Assembly (NCBI GenBank): GCA_022843465.1
Contig: JALHNO010000002.1
Span: 62,001-126,000 of the forward strand
Length of the DNA: 64,000 bases
From: Pseudomonadota bacterium
Lineage (GTDB): Bacteria > Pseudomonadota > Gammaproteobacteria > Xanthomonadales > Ahniellaceae
Direction of reading: 5' to 3'
The notes beneath the pieces are model-generated. The model worked only from the letters and a program-made list of their open reading frames with translations. It ran no database searches and had not been told where the DNA came from. The first letter of the stretch is position 1. The number at the start of each line of letters is the position of its first letter. Made by a program: the position numbers and the translations under genes. Positions 1 to 7,061 of the stretch are shown here, piece by piece.

Positions 1-1800
1 GATCGTGTCCTTCCAGGTATTGAGCATGCCCGCGTATTGGCCATCGGTGATTTCCGGTCCGGTCGGTTGTCCGTCCGCGCCCTTTCTGCGCACGCTCTTG
101 ATCTGGAACGGATTGACGTGGATATGGAAGGGGTGCGAGCCCCCCGAAGAAGTCAGCCGCCAGGCCTGTGCCTTGTGCAGGATCAGGGTCTGGTCCATGC
201 GGTCGGGCTTGAAGGGTTTGCCATTGACCATGAAGTCCGAGCCGACGATATTGAAGTCGATGCTGATGTCTTTTAGCCCGGAGCGATCGATTTCTGCCCT
301 GTCGATGCTCCTGTGCGGTACAAAGCGCGTGAGCTGCATATTGCCGATATCGCGAACGATCTGGTCGCGGACATCGGCGGGAAAGGTCCGTGCCGACGCG
401 GTCAATTCGGCCTGCATGAAGGCCTTCTGATCGGTCACCCGACGTCCGCCGGTGGCCTCGATGATTGCCAGCACCTTGGGGTTTTCGGCTGATGCCGAGA
501 TCGAACCCGTGGCCGTGGCTCCATCATCGAACACGCAGTAAGCGCCCGCTTCCGGCAGGCTGAACAGTACGTCGCTGCGGTATCCGGATTGCAGATACAG
601 GGTGTTCTTAGGATAGATGTCGGCACGCGTCAGGCCATCTGCGGCGACTTCAAACAGGCTGACATCGGTACCGGTGCAGGCCTTGGCCACTTCATCGGCG
701 CGCTCTTCGGGGCTGCCGGCCGTGGCCTTCAACAGGGAGGCATCACCGATCTTGCGGATCCGCAGGGCGATGCTCTCGCGCACGCCCGCATGCACAAAGC
801 GCCAGCGATACAGACGGCCCGCCATCATCGGCAAGGTCGGACGGACGTGACCATTGATCGAGGTATAGCGGCCCGATGCCTTCCAGACGCCAGGGGTCAT
901 CTGCTTCTTGAAGTCCTCGATCTTGCCGACCTGTCCGTCCTTGCAGATCCAGCGTTGGGTGACCGGGTCCACCTCGATATTGCCGGCCGCGTCAAAGCAG
1001 GCATAGGGAATCTGCTGGATCAGCATTTCCTCGCTGTAGTCATTTGTCGATCGCGGCGCAAACGGCTTGAGCAGAACATCCAGATCACCATTGCTGCCAT
1101 TGCCCTTGGGCAGTCGATCACCGCGGATGATCAGCATGCCGGCCATGCCGCTGCCGACCTGCATGGAGGTGGAACCATGACGATGCGGGTGATACCAGAA
1201 GGTGCCTGCGGGGTGGTCGTCCGGCACGTTGTACTCGTACTCGAAATTCACGCCCGGATACAGCGACAGCAAAACGTTGTCGCTATTGCCGGTGGGTGAG
1301 ACCCAGAGACCATGCGAGTGCAGGTTGGTGGTATTGAAGCAATGCGGCTCATTGACGCCGCGGCCGACATTGCAGTCGGGCTCGGCCGGCAACTGATTCT
1401 GCAGTCCAATACGCACGGTCTGGCCCGGTTCCATATCGATCGTCGGTGCCACGAACTCGTCCCCGTAGGAACGCAGATTCACGGCATCGAACTTTCCCGT
1501 GGCCGGATTGAAAATCCTGCCCTGGGTGTATTTGATCGGCAGGATGAAATGCTGTTGCCGGCCCTCGCGGATGGCTTCACTTTCCGCGCCCGGTGACAGC
1601 AGATTGGTGCCGGCCCGAAACGATTCGGCCATGGCGCCAGCGCGCTTCGCCTGCGCAGGTTCTGCCGATTGTGCCGGCAAGCGTGGCGGCGGACGAAACA
1701 CTGGTGCCTGCTCGGCCTGTTGAGCAAGGCTCACGCCGCCGTGCAAGGCCATCATCGCGAACAAACAGAATCGAATTTCCCAGCGCGCATGCTTTTGCAT
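1..1800 (-). CDS. Secreted multicopper oxidase (3' end outside window)
   Basis: At least 600 residues are visible from an ATG at 1800 preceded by GGGAAG; the C-terminus lies beyond base 1. The N-terminus is a Sec signal peptide ending near SLAQQ (residues 25-28). Copper motifs are clear: HSHG at 161-164, HPHRHG at 204-209 and HPFHIH at 556-561. The last expected motif (HCHxxxHxxxGM) would lie off the window. The family couples one-electron oxidation of substrates, metals or phenolics to reduction of O2 to water. Here that would happen in the periplasm or outside the cell. The sequence does not show whether the substrate is Cu(I), Mn(II), bilirubin or a phenol. It is transcribed away from the neighbouring operon and stands alone as far as can be seen. 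Confidence 0.9.
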   Translation of the reverse strand, partial: MQKHARWEIRFCLFAMMALHGGVSLAQQAEQAPVFRPPPRLPAQSAEPAQAKRAGAMAESFRAGTNLLSPGAESEAIREGRQQHFILPIKYTQGRIFNPATGKFDAVNLRSYGDEFVAPTIDMEPGQTVRIGLQNQLPAEPDCNVGRGVNEPHCFNTTNLHSHGLWVSPTGNSDNVLLSLYPGVNFEYEYNVPDDHPAGTFWYHPHRHGSTSMQVGSGMAGMLIIRGDRLPKGNGSNGDLDVLLKPFAPRSTNDYSEEMLIQQIPYACFDAAGNIEVDPVTQRWICKDGQVGKIEDFKKQMTPGVWKASGRYTSINGHVRPTLPMMAGRLYRWRFVHAGVRESIALRIRKIGDASLLKATAGSPEERADEVAKACTGTDVSLFEVAADGLTRADIYPKNTLYLQSGYRSDVLFSLPEAGAYCVFDDGATATGSISASAENPKVLAIIEATGGRRVTDQKAFMQAELTASARTFPADVRDQIVRDIGNMQLTRFVPHRSIDRAEIDRSGLKDISIDFNIVGSDFMVNGKPFKPDRMDQTLILHKAQAWRLTSSGGSHPFHIHVNPFQIKSVRRKGADGQPTGPEITDGQYAGMLNTWKDTI

Positions 1801-2133
1801 TGGACTTCCCGTGGATGCTTGTTGACAGTAAATGTCCGGCTCCCAGCGCACAACACAGCGGCGCTGGCCCCCACCAGACAAGCCCGGCCACTATCCGCGC
1901 ACCGACTTGCACAATCAATAGACCGACCCCTGTCGAATCTTCCAGCTGTTCGACCTTGCCATTGAAATCCGATACTCGCAGGGGAAAATCGCAGCATTCT
2001 GCGCAATTCCTCCGGGCAATTGCGCGCGCCCCAGAACAGAGGCACAGGGAAACAGGACGCAATGTCATTGCGCCGAATCGTATTCGCGCAATGCCTGACA
2101 GGGCCGGCGAGCATCCGGCGCAATGCACTTCGG
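1801..2133. other. Intergenic region upstream of the multicopper oxidase
   Basis: These 333 bases lie between the oxidase start and the end of the 209-residue membrane protein gene, both on the minus strand. I find no credible gene. The region holds one complete hairpin (2066-2093) and the first half of a REP-like hairpin (2117-2143). A promoter for the oxidase should lie near 1810-1860, but I could not pick a convincing -35/-10 pair. Confidence 0.6.
2066..2093. repeat. Hairpin with perfect 8-bp arms
   Basis: CATTGCGC (2066-2073) and GCGCAATG (2086-2093) form a perfect 8-bp stem around a 12-nt loop. The arm sequence matches the core of the REP-like elements at 2117-2143 and 9499-9529. It is probably a degenerate or partner copy of the same family. 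No T-tract follows, so it is not a typical intrinsic terminator. Confidence 0.55.
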
Positions 2134-2143
2134 TTATGGCGCC
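2117..2143 (-). repeat. REP-like palindrome overlapping a gene end
   Basis: GGCGCAAT (2117-2124) pairs imperfectly with ATGGCGCC (2136-2143). Most positions match the element at 9499-9529. On the minus strand the flanking head is GCAG instead of GTAG. The stop codon of the neighbouring 209-residue gene (2134-2136) lies inside this palindrome. Confidence 0.65.
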
Positions 2144-2763
2144 CTGCGTACTTCGGTTTGCGACGGGTTGCCTGTGAGCGATTCTTGCCAATCCTCTGGG
2201 CACCCAGGGGCGGAAAGATCGGCCTCCATGCGCGCCTCCAGTTCCAGCGCGATGGCGCGCATGGCCTGCGCATGCAATTGATAGCCGCTGCAGACACCAC
2301 GACCGAGTTCGGGGCAGCCATCGCAGCGGCTGCGTTGTACGCGGGCGCGGGTGCGGCGGTAGAGCCACCAGATCGCGATGAAGACGGGCACGACCGGCCA
2401 TAGTTTCGGTGGGGCGCTGAAGACGGCGTGGCTGGTGCAGACGATCAGCAGGCCGAGGGCGCCGCGCAACAGGTCGCGCACTGTGCGTGGCAGGCGCGGA
2501 TACCAGGTTGGCCAGGACAGGGCGAGCACGATGGGCGCGAGGGCGAGGGCGAGCCATGCGCTTGATACGGCTTCGACTGTGAATACGGCGGCGGTGCCTA
2601 CAGTCAGTCCCACTGCCAGGGACACGCAACCACGGCAGAGGTACATCCGGCCAATGCGCCAGGTTTCGTTGCGATGGCGGGTGCACAGCGGATGATGCGC
2701 AAAGCGCACTGGCCAGGCGTGGCGCCATTCGATCGCGCGGCTGCTCAGTGCCGAGACGTTCAC
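2134..2763 (-). CDS. Cysteine-rich membrane protein of unknown function
   Basis: The product is 209 residues from a GTG at 2763 that overlaps the upstream gene's stop (GTGA), so translational coupling is likely. I do not recognise a named family. Near the N-terminus are HPLCTRH and then YLCRGC. Three or four hydrophobic segments follow. After an arginine-rich stretch comes CDGCPE and then GVCSG. The His/Cys pattern could bind zinc or another metal at the cytoplasmic face; this is inference. It is the third gene of a 4-bp-overlapping operon with a YbjQ-family protein and a small zinc-ribbon membrane protein. Its last residues and stop codon come from a REP-like palindrome, so the C-terminal tail may be an acquired extension. 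Confidence 0.75.
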   Translation of the reverse strand: MNVSALSSRAIEWRHAWPVRFAHHPLCTRHRNETWRIGRMYLCRGCVSLAVGLTVGTAAVFTVEAVSSAWLALALAPIVLALSWPTWYPRLPRTVRDLLRGALGLLIVCTSHAVFSAPPKLWPVVPVFIAIWWLYRRTRARVQRSRCDGCPELGRGVCSGYQLHAQAMRAIALELEARMEADLSAPGCPEDWQESLTGNPSQTEVRRAP

Positions 2764-3287
2764 GATTTCTGGGCGTCGAGCCGGTCGGCGATATCGCGCA
2801 GGATGGCACCGGTGGCGCCGACCGGGATGTAGTCCGGAATCGGCTGGATCACCACGGCGGTGCCGTATGCCACCACCGAGCCGGTGGCGCCGGGCATCTG
2901 CACGCTGTACTCGAAACGGAAATTGATCACCGCATTGGCGCGCTGGCGGCGGGCGGCGATGAACATCTTGTCGAGCGCGCGTTGCCGCGCCTCGTCGCCG
3001 AGTTCGGCATAGCTTTGCAGCTCGCCACCGGTCAGGTTCTTGCAGCCCATCAGACAATCCTGGCCGAGATCCTTGGCGCGTACCGAAATGCCCCAGCAGA
3101 TGCCCTGGTAACTCATGATCTCGTAGCCATCGAAACCATCCGCAGCGGTGACCAGCACGCGGCCACTGGCGACTTCCGGGCGGGTACCGCCGAGCAGCTC
3201 CGGCCGCGTCGGATCGACGGGCGGTCCGGGTTCCGGCGGGACATCGTCGGAGAGTTTGAATTTTGCGCGCTCGCGCGGTGTGTTCAT
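2760..3287 (-). CDS. YbjQ/UPF0145-family protein
   Basis: The 175-residue protein has a YbjQ-type core (PF01906) after a proline-rich N-terminal extension of about 40 residues. The core shows GYEIMSYQGICWGISVRAKD near the start. A conserved-looking helix with ARQRALDKMFIAARRQRANA follows, then NFRFEY and the final strands around GTAVVIQPI. Bacterial YbjQ proteins are usually near 107 residues, form oligomeric barrels and have no proven enzymatic activity. The heavy-metal-binding label is a domain name only. The start ATG overlaps the upstream stop (ATGA), and its own stop overlaps the next GTG. This places it in the middle of a tightly coupled trio. Confidence 0.85.
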   Translation of the reverse strand: MNTPRERAKFKLSDDVPPEPGPPVDPTRPELLGGTRPEVASGRVLVTAADGFDGYEIMSYQGICWGISVRAKDLGQDCLMGCKNLTGGELQSYAELGDEARQRALDKMFIAARRQRANAVINFRFEYSVQMPGATGSVVAYGTAVVIQPIPDYIPVGATGAILRDIADRLDAQKS

Positions 3288-3478
3288 GGCAGCTGTGTTC
3301 CACAGGAAGGGCAGCTCTGTATCGAATCGTGCTCGGTGCGTACGCGCTCGCCGCAGCTGCGACAGGTCGTCTGGCGTCGCGTGGATACCGCGTAGATGTA
3401 GGTAAGGGCCGCGATGATCGCAAGCAGCGACCAGAGCACGACATGAAACAACACGGGGGTCATGACCGAGCCGCTCAT
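3284..3478 (-). CDS. Small membrane-anchored zinc-ribbon protein
   Basis: The product has 64 residues. Residues 8-29 form a single hydrophobic helix. A ribbon with two CxxC knuckles (CRSC and CPSC, 15 residues apart) fills the C-terminal half. Such ribbons usually hold structural zinc. It is the first gene of the trio, and its stop overlaps the start of the YbjQ-family gene by four bases. The function is unknown. The context suggests a membrane adaptor working with the YbjQ-like protein, which is inference. Confidence 0.75.
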   Translation of the reverse strand: MSGSVMTPVLFHVVLWSLLAIIAALTYIYAVSTRRQTTCRSCGERVRTEHDSIQSCPSCGTQLP

Positions 3479-3890
3479 CGCTGCGATCTCCTGCCAGGGG
3501 GTGTGCTCGATATTAGCGCAGCGCGCACACTGTGGATTGCACGCGTCTTTCAGCCAGGGGCGTGATTTGTTTCTGAGCCTCGGCTTGCGCTGGCCGCGGT
3601 GAGCCGCTGGCTGCAGGCATGGTCGAATGATTGCGAGCCTTGCAGGATCGGGAGCGCTCGTGCGTCACCGCACGATGAATTTCACCTGGGGCAGCGGACG
3701 GCGCGAAACACCGTGGCGCTGTGCCGGCCCTCCACCGGGCAGCAGCGGTCAGCACTCATCGCGATCTGTCGATCCCAGGGGCGCGGGCCGGACGATCCGA
3801 ATGGGGCGACGGCAGTTCGATTGACACTGATCTCGGGCCCGGTGGAGAATCGCCCAAGGGGTCGACCTTTGGTTGGCGGGGGGCGCATCG
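3479..3890. other. Divergent intergenic region
   Basis: About 410 bases separate the zinc-ribbon trio (minus) from the large secreted protein (plus). I see no gene with credible composition. A sigma70-like site (3821-3850) points towards the secreted protein. Promoters for the trio should lie around 3480-3560 but are not obvious. Confidence 0.55.
3821..3850 (+). promoter_or_regulatory. Candidate sigma70 promoter
   Basis: A perfect -35 hexamer TTGACA (3821-3826) is followed after 18 bp by GAGAAT (3845-3850; 4 of 6 matches to TATAAT). Transcription would begin near 3857, about 34 bases before the ATG at 3891. Confidence 0.45.
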
Positions 3891-5726
3891 ATGCTTTCGA
3901 TTTGCCGATGGTTGTTGACTGCGGCGATCCTGGGATCGGGGTCCGTGTCTGCCTCGCAACCGGTCGTATCAGCCGAAACCCGGTCGACCAGCCTGGCCGG
4001 CGAGCGTCTGCATGCCGAGCGGGCCAGCGGCCCGGTGTCGCTGTTTCCGCCGATGCTTGAGCTTGCGCCTGATCGTCCCGTCCGTGCCCACAAGGGGCCA
4101 GTGCTGGAGCAACTCGACCTGCCCATCAGCCATAGCGCAAATGCCGCCACTGCACCCAGGGATCTCGACCACGCGCGCGCGCCCGGTACCTTCAATCTGG
4201 TACAGCGCACCCTGCTGACGCCCGTCTTGATGCACAGCGAGGTCGCCGAGCCGAGCATGGGCGGGCAGGCGCGCGCCTGGCTGGAGACCTACAATTCATA
4301 CGCGGCGATCACCCTGGACAATGGGCTCACGCGCGCCTACGTGGATCCGGACAATGTGTTTGCAACCAGCCCTGCAGAGTTCGGATCGGGCCTCTGCTGC
4401 GATCAGCGCGTGGCCCAGGACCCCACGCGCGATCTGGTGTTCTGGTATCTGCAATACAGACAAACGTTCAACGGAAGAAATGGTGTGCGCCTGGCGATGG
4501 CGCGCGGCAGTGCCGATCTCGCTGCCAACAGCTGGCTCTACTACAATTTTGTGCCCGAGAACTTCGGCCTGGGTGCCGTCTGGATCGATTTTCCACACCT
4601 GCAGGTCAGTGCCAATCATCTGTATTTCACCAGCAACCTGTTCCAGATTTCCGATGACGCCTTTTACGGCTCGGTGATTGTCCGGATTTCGCTGGACGAA
4701 CTGGCAGCCGGCGGAAGCATCAACTACCGTTATCTGGTCAGTGGTCGCGGGTCGGTGATGGTGATTCCGGGCTACGGATCGATCGGCAACCGACCCGGCG
4801 TGAATTTCGTCCACTTCGCCAATGTCGTCAATTCCAATACGGTGGAAGTCACGGCCTGGGCAGAAAATTCCAATGACCTGACGCATCGCACGATCGGCGG
4901 CTTGGCAACCACCGGGCTCACCGATTTCGTCTGTACTTCGCCAAGCGGCAGCAATCCCTGTGCTCGCACCAGTTCACGCATGCAAAGTGGCTGGATCAAC
5001 GACTCCGAGATTGGTCTGGCGTGGTCCTCTTCAGCGGTGGGCAGTCGGACCAAGCCCTTCACCAGGATCCTGGTGCTCAATCGCAGCAATCTTGCTGTGC
5101 TCTCGCAACTCGATATCTGGAGCAACGACATCGCCTGGTTGTACCCGGCGTTTGCCATCAATGCCCGCGGGCATATGGTAGGCACGATCAATCTGCTCGG
5201 TGGCGACGTGCACAACTCCCTGGTGGCTGTCATCCGTGACGACTTCACGCCCGACATCATGACCAATGGCTGGGAGGGCTACACCATCTGGTCGGGTGAT
5301 CGCTCTGGTACGGCTTGGGGCGACTACAACGGCGCGGCACCGCACGAGCACTATCCGAATACCTGGCGCGGCATCGGACACAGCAGGAGTTTTTCGCAAG
5401 CCAATCCCGTCAGTTTCTGGGTGGGTCGCGAACGCGATGTCCAGTTGCCAGTGGCCGTCACCCGCAGTGGTTCCGCGGCGGCACTCGGAAGCGTGCAGAG
5501 CAATGTCGGCGGCATTGTCTGTGGCAATCAATGTGGCGCAACCCTGCTGGTTGGTACGCAACTCGTGCTTACCGCGACGACGCCTGCGGATGTCGGTTTT
5601 GCCGGCTGGTCCGGCGCCTGCAGTGGACTTGGCCCCTGCGCACTGGATATCGCCAGCGCGGCAACGGTTGACGCGCATTTCGTGACGCTGGGTCCATTGC
5701 TGGTGGACGGTTTCGAGGGACCCTAG
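3891..5726 (+). CDS. Large secreted protein of unknown function
   Basis: The product is 611 residues from the ATG at 3891, with a G-rich stretch upstream. This start gives a clean signal peptide (hydrophobic LLTAAILGSG, cleavage near SVSAS). A TTG 18 bases upstream would add only six residues. The body is beta-rich and polar. It includes paired cysteines such as GLCCDQR and FVCTSPSGSNPCART, as in exported proteins. No catalytic motif was recognised. Near the C-terminus is a small module resembling the bacterial-repeat/Ig-like folds seen in surface proteins (GFAGWSGACSGLGPCALDI). The protein ends in LVDGFEGP, close to a short D-G-F-E tail I recall from many secreted xanthomonad proteins. It is probably extracellular and stands alone. 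Confidence 0.8.
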   Translation: MLSICRWLLTAAILGSGSVSASQPVVSAETRSTSLAGERLHAERASGPVSLFPPMLELAPDRPVRAHKGPVLEQLDLPISHSANAATAPRDLDHARAPGTFNLVQRTLLTPVLMHSEVAEPSMGGQARAWLETYNSYAAITLDNGLTRAYVDPDNVFATSPAEFGSGLCCDQRVAQDPTRDLVFWYLQYRQTFNGRNGVRLAMARGSADLAANSWLYYNFVPENFGLGAVWIDFPHLQVSANHLYFTSNLFQISDDAFYGSVIVRISLDELAAGGSINYRYLVSGRGSVMVIPGYGSIGNRPGVNFVHFANVVNSNTVEVTAWAENSNDLTHRTIGGLATTGLTDFVCTSPSGSNPCARTSSRMQSGWINDSEIGLAWSSSAVGSRTKPFTRILVLNRSNLAVLSQLDIWSNDIAWLYPAFAINARGHMVGTINLLGGDVHNSLVAVIRDDFTPDIMTNGWEGYTIWSGDRSGTAWGDYNGAAPHEHYPNTWRGIGHSRSFSQANPVSFWVGRERDVQLPVAVTRSGSAAALGSVQSNVGGIVCGNQCGATLLVGTQLVLTATTPADVGFAGWSGACSGLGPCALDIASAATVDAHFVTLGPLLVDGFEGP

Positions 5727-5926
5727 GCTGCGCGCCGATCCGGCCGGACTCGTGGGGTTGCCAGATGGAATGCCTGTGGACGAGTTCGGGCAGACGACGC
5801 TGTGCTATCCAAGGTCTGTGCCGGAATCGCTTTCCGGATGAACCAGTCAAGTCTCCTCTTCAGCGAGCGGCAGAGCCGACTGATCAGGCTGCTCGCCGGG
5901 CTGGCGACAATTCGAAGCGAGGTCCG

Positions 5927-6340
5927 ATGAGCATCCAGGCAACAGTGGCAGCAGCCGATTCGACCAGGTTCGAGGTGGTGATCTCGGCCTGGGAAGCGCG
6001 CATGTCGCTTTGGGTGGAGACGCCGTCCATTGTCGAGCGGGCAAGTGGGCAAACCCTGCTCAGCTTCGAGGACGGCAACTGGTCGTTGAACTCGGCGCAC
6101 TGGATCGACGATCACCGGGTCGAGCTGCGCCTGCGCAAGTACCCCGGTGCGCATCATCCGTCCGAACTCCGGGTCAGCCTGGACTGCATCGCCAGGACCG
6201 CCACGCTCGATGGGCGCACGCTCGGATTTGACGGATTGGAACGCGCGCTGGAGGCCGCGCTGTCCTGGCCCGCAGCAGTGAGGGCGCCGGTTTCATCCGG
6301 ATGGATCGAGCGGATCCGGCGCCTGTTCGCGGGCCGCTAG
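5927..6340 (+). CDS. Hypothetical protein, 137 residues
   Basis: I chose the ATG at 5927 because GAGG lies just upstream with good spacing. Upstream in-frame codons read as non-coding, arginine-rich sequence. There is no signal peptide or membrane helix. The predicted product is soluble and beta-rich (FEVVISAWEA, LLSFEDGNWSLNSAHW) with a short basic C-terminal helix (WIERIRRLFAGR). I do not recognise a family. It lies downstream of the secreted 611-residue protein on the same strand after a 200-bp gap, and converges with the peroxiredoxin-like gene. No function can be proposed. Confidence 0.6.
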   Translation: MSIQATVAAADSTRFEVVISAWEARMSLWVETPSIVERASGQTLLSFEDGNWSLNSAHWIDDHRVELRLRKYPGAHHPSELRVSLDCIARTATLDGRTLGFDGLERALEAALSWPAAVRAPVSSGWIERIRRLFAGR

Positions 6341-6452
6341 CGCGTGGTTCGGCAAGCGCGTCCAAGGTCCGTGCTGCGCGCGGAGCAGCTGGGCACGGCG
6401 CGACCGACCGGACGCCTTCGCGTCCCGGCCATCTGCAGAGTAGGACCGTGAA

Positions 6453-7061
6453 TCAGGAATCGTACTTGACCGAGCAACCATAGGGCTGCGAGGTCGGGAC
6501 GCTGACCGGCTTGCCGTTCTTCAGTTCGGCCAGCGCCTGGCTGACGTACTGGGTGGCCTTGGGAATATCCGAGACGTCGGCGCTCGGAATGGAATCGATA
6601 CCACCCATGTAGCGCAGCACACCCTGACCATCGACGATGAACATATGCGGCGTGGTCTTGGCGCCGTAGTCCTTGCCGACGCTGCCGCTGCTGTCGATCA
6701 GATAGGCGGTGGCTGCGGCTGAATTGGCCTTGATGATGGCATTGGCACCGGCGCCATCCACCGCACCTTGCTTGCCCGGTGCGCCGGAGTTGATGGACAG
6801 CCAGACCACGCCGTCGGCAACTGCGGCCTTTTGCTGGGCCTGCATATTGCCGCTGTAGTGCTTCTTGACGAAGGGACACTCGCTATTGGTCCATTCGAGC
6901 ACCACGGTCTTGCCCTTGAACTCCGCCAGGCTGCGCAACTTGCCCTGGCTGTCGGTGAGGGTAAACGCCGGCGCCGCTTCGCCGACGACGGCGCGTGCGT
7001 CCAGGCTGGAGCTGGCGCTGAAGATCAAGGCGGAGGAAAAAAGTGTACTGAGCAGTTTCAT
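6453..7061 (-). CDS. Exported peroxiredoxin-like (AhpC/TSA fold) protein
   Basis: The 202-residue product has an N-terminal signal peptide (MKLLSTLFSSALIFSASS, cleavage near DARA) followed by a thioredoxin-fold redoxin domain. The active-site segment is WTNSECPFVKKHY, with a single cysteine (C62) and no CxxC. A second conserved-looking cysteine, C196 in YGCSVKY, sits near the C-terminus. This pairing fits the PRX-like group within AhpC/TSA proteins. Peroxide reduction or thiol exchange in the periplasm is plausible but unproven. Its ATG overlaps the stop of the DsbD-like gene (ATGA), and that gene's last codons supply an AGGAG ribosome-binding site. Co-expression and electron supply from the DsbD-like protein are therefore likely. 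Confidence 0.85.
   Translation of the reverse strand: MKLLSTLFSSALIFSASSSLDARAVVGEAAPAFTLTDSQGKLRSLAEFKGKTVVLEWTNSECPFVKKHYSGNMQAQQKAAVADGVVWLSINSGAPGKQGAVDGAGANAIIKANSAAATAYLIDSSGSVGKDYGAKTTPHMFIVDGQGVLRYMGGIDSIPSADVSDIPKATQYVSQALAELKNGKPVSVPTSQPYGCSVKYDS

Noticed and set aside
1577-2809. 410-residue minus-strand reading frame
   Set aside because: It overlaps the multicopper oxidase start and the membrane protein gene in a different frame, and its sequence is arginine/proline-rich without motifs.
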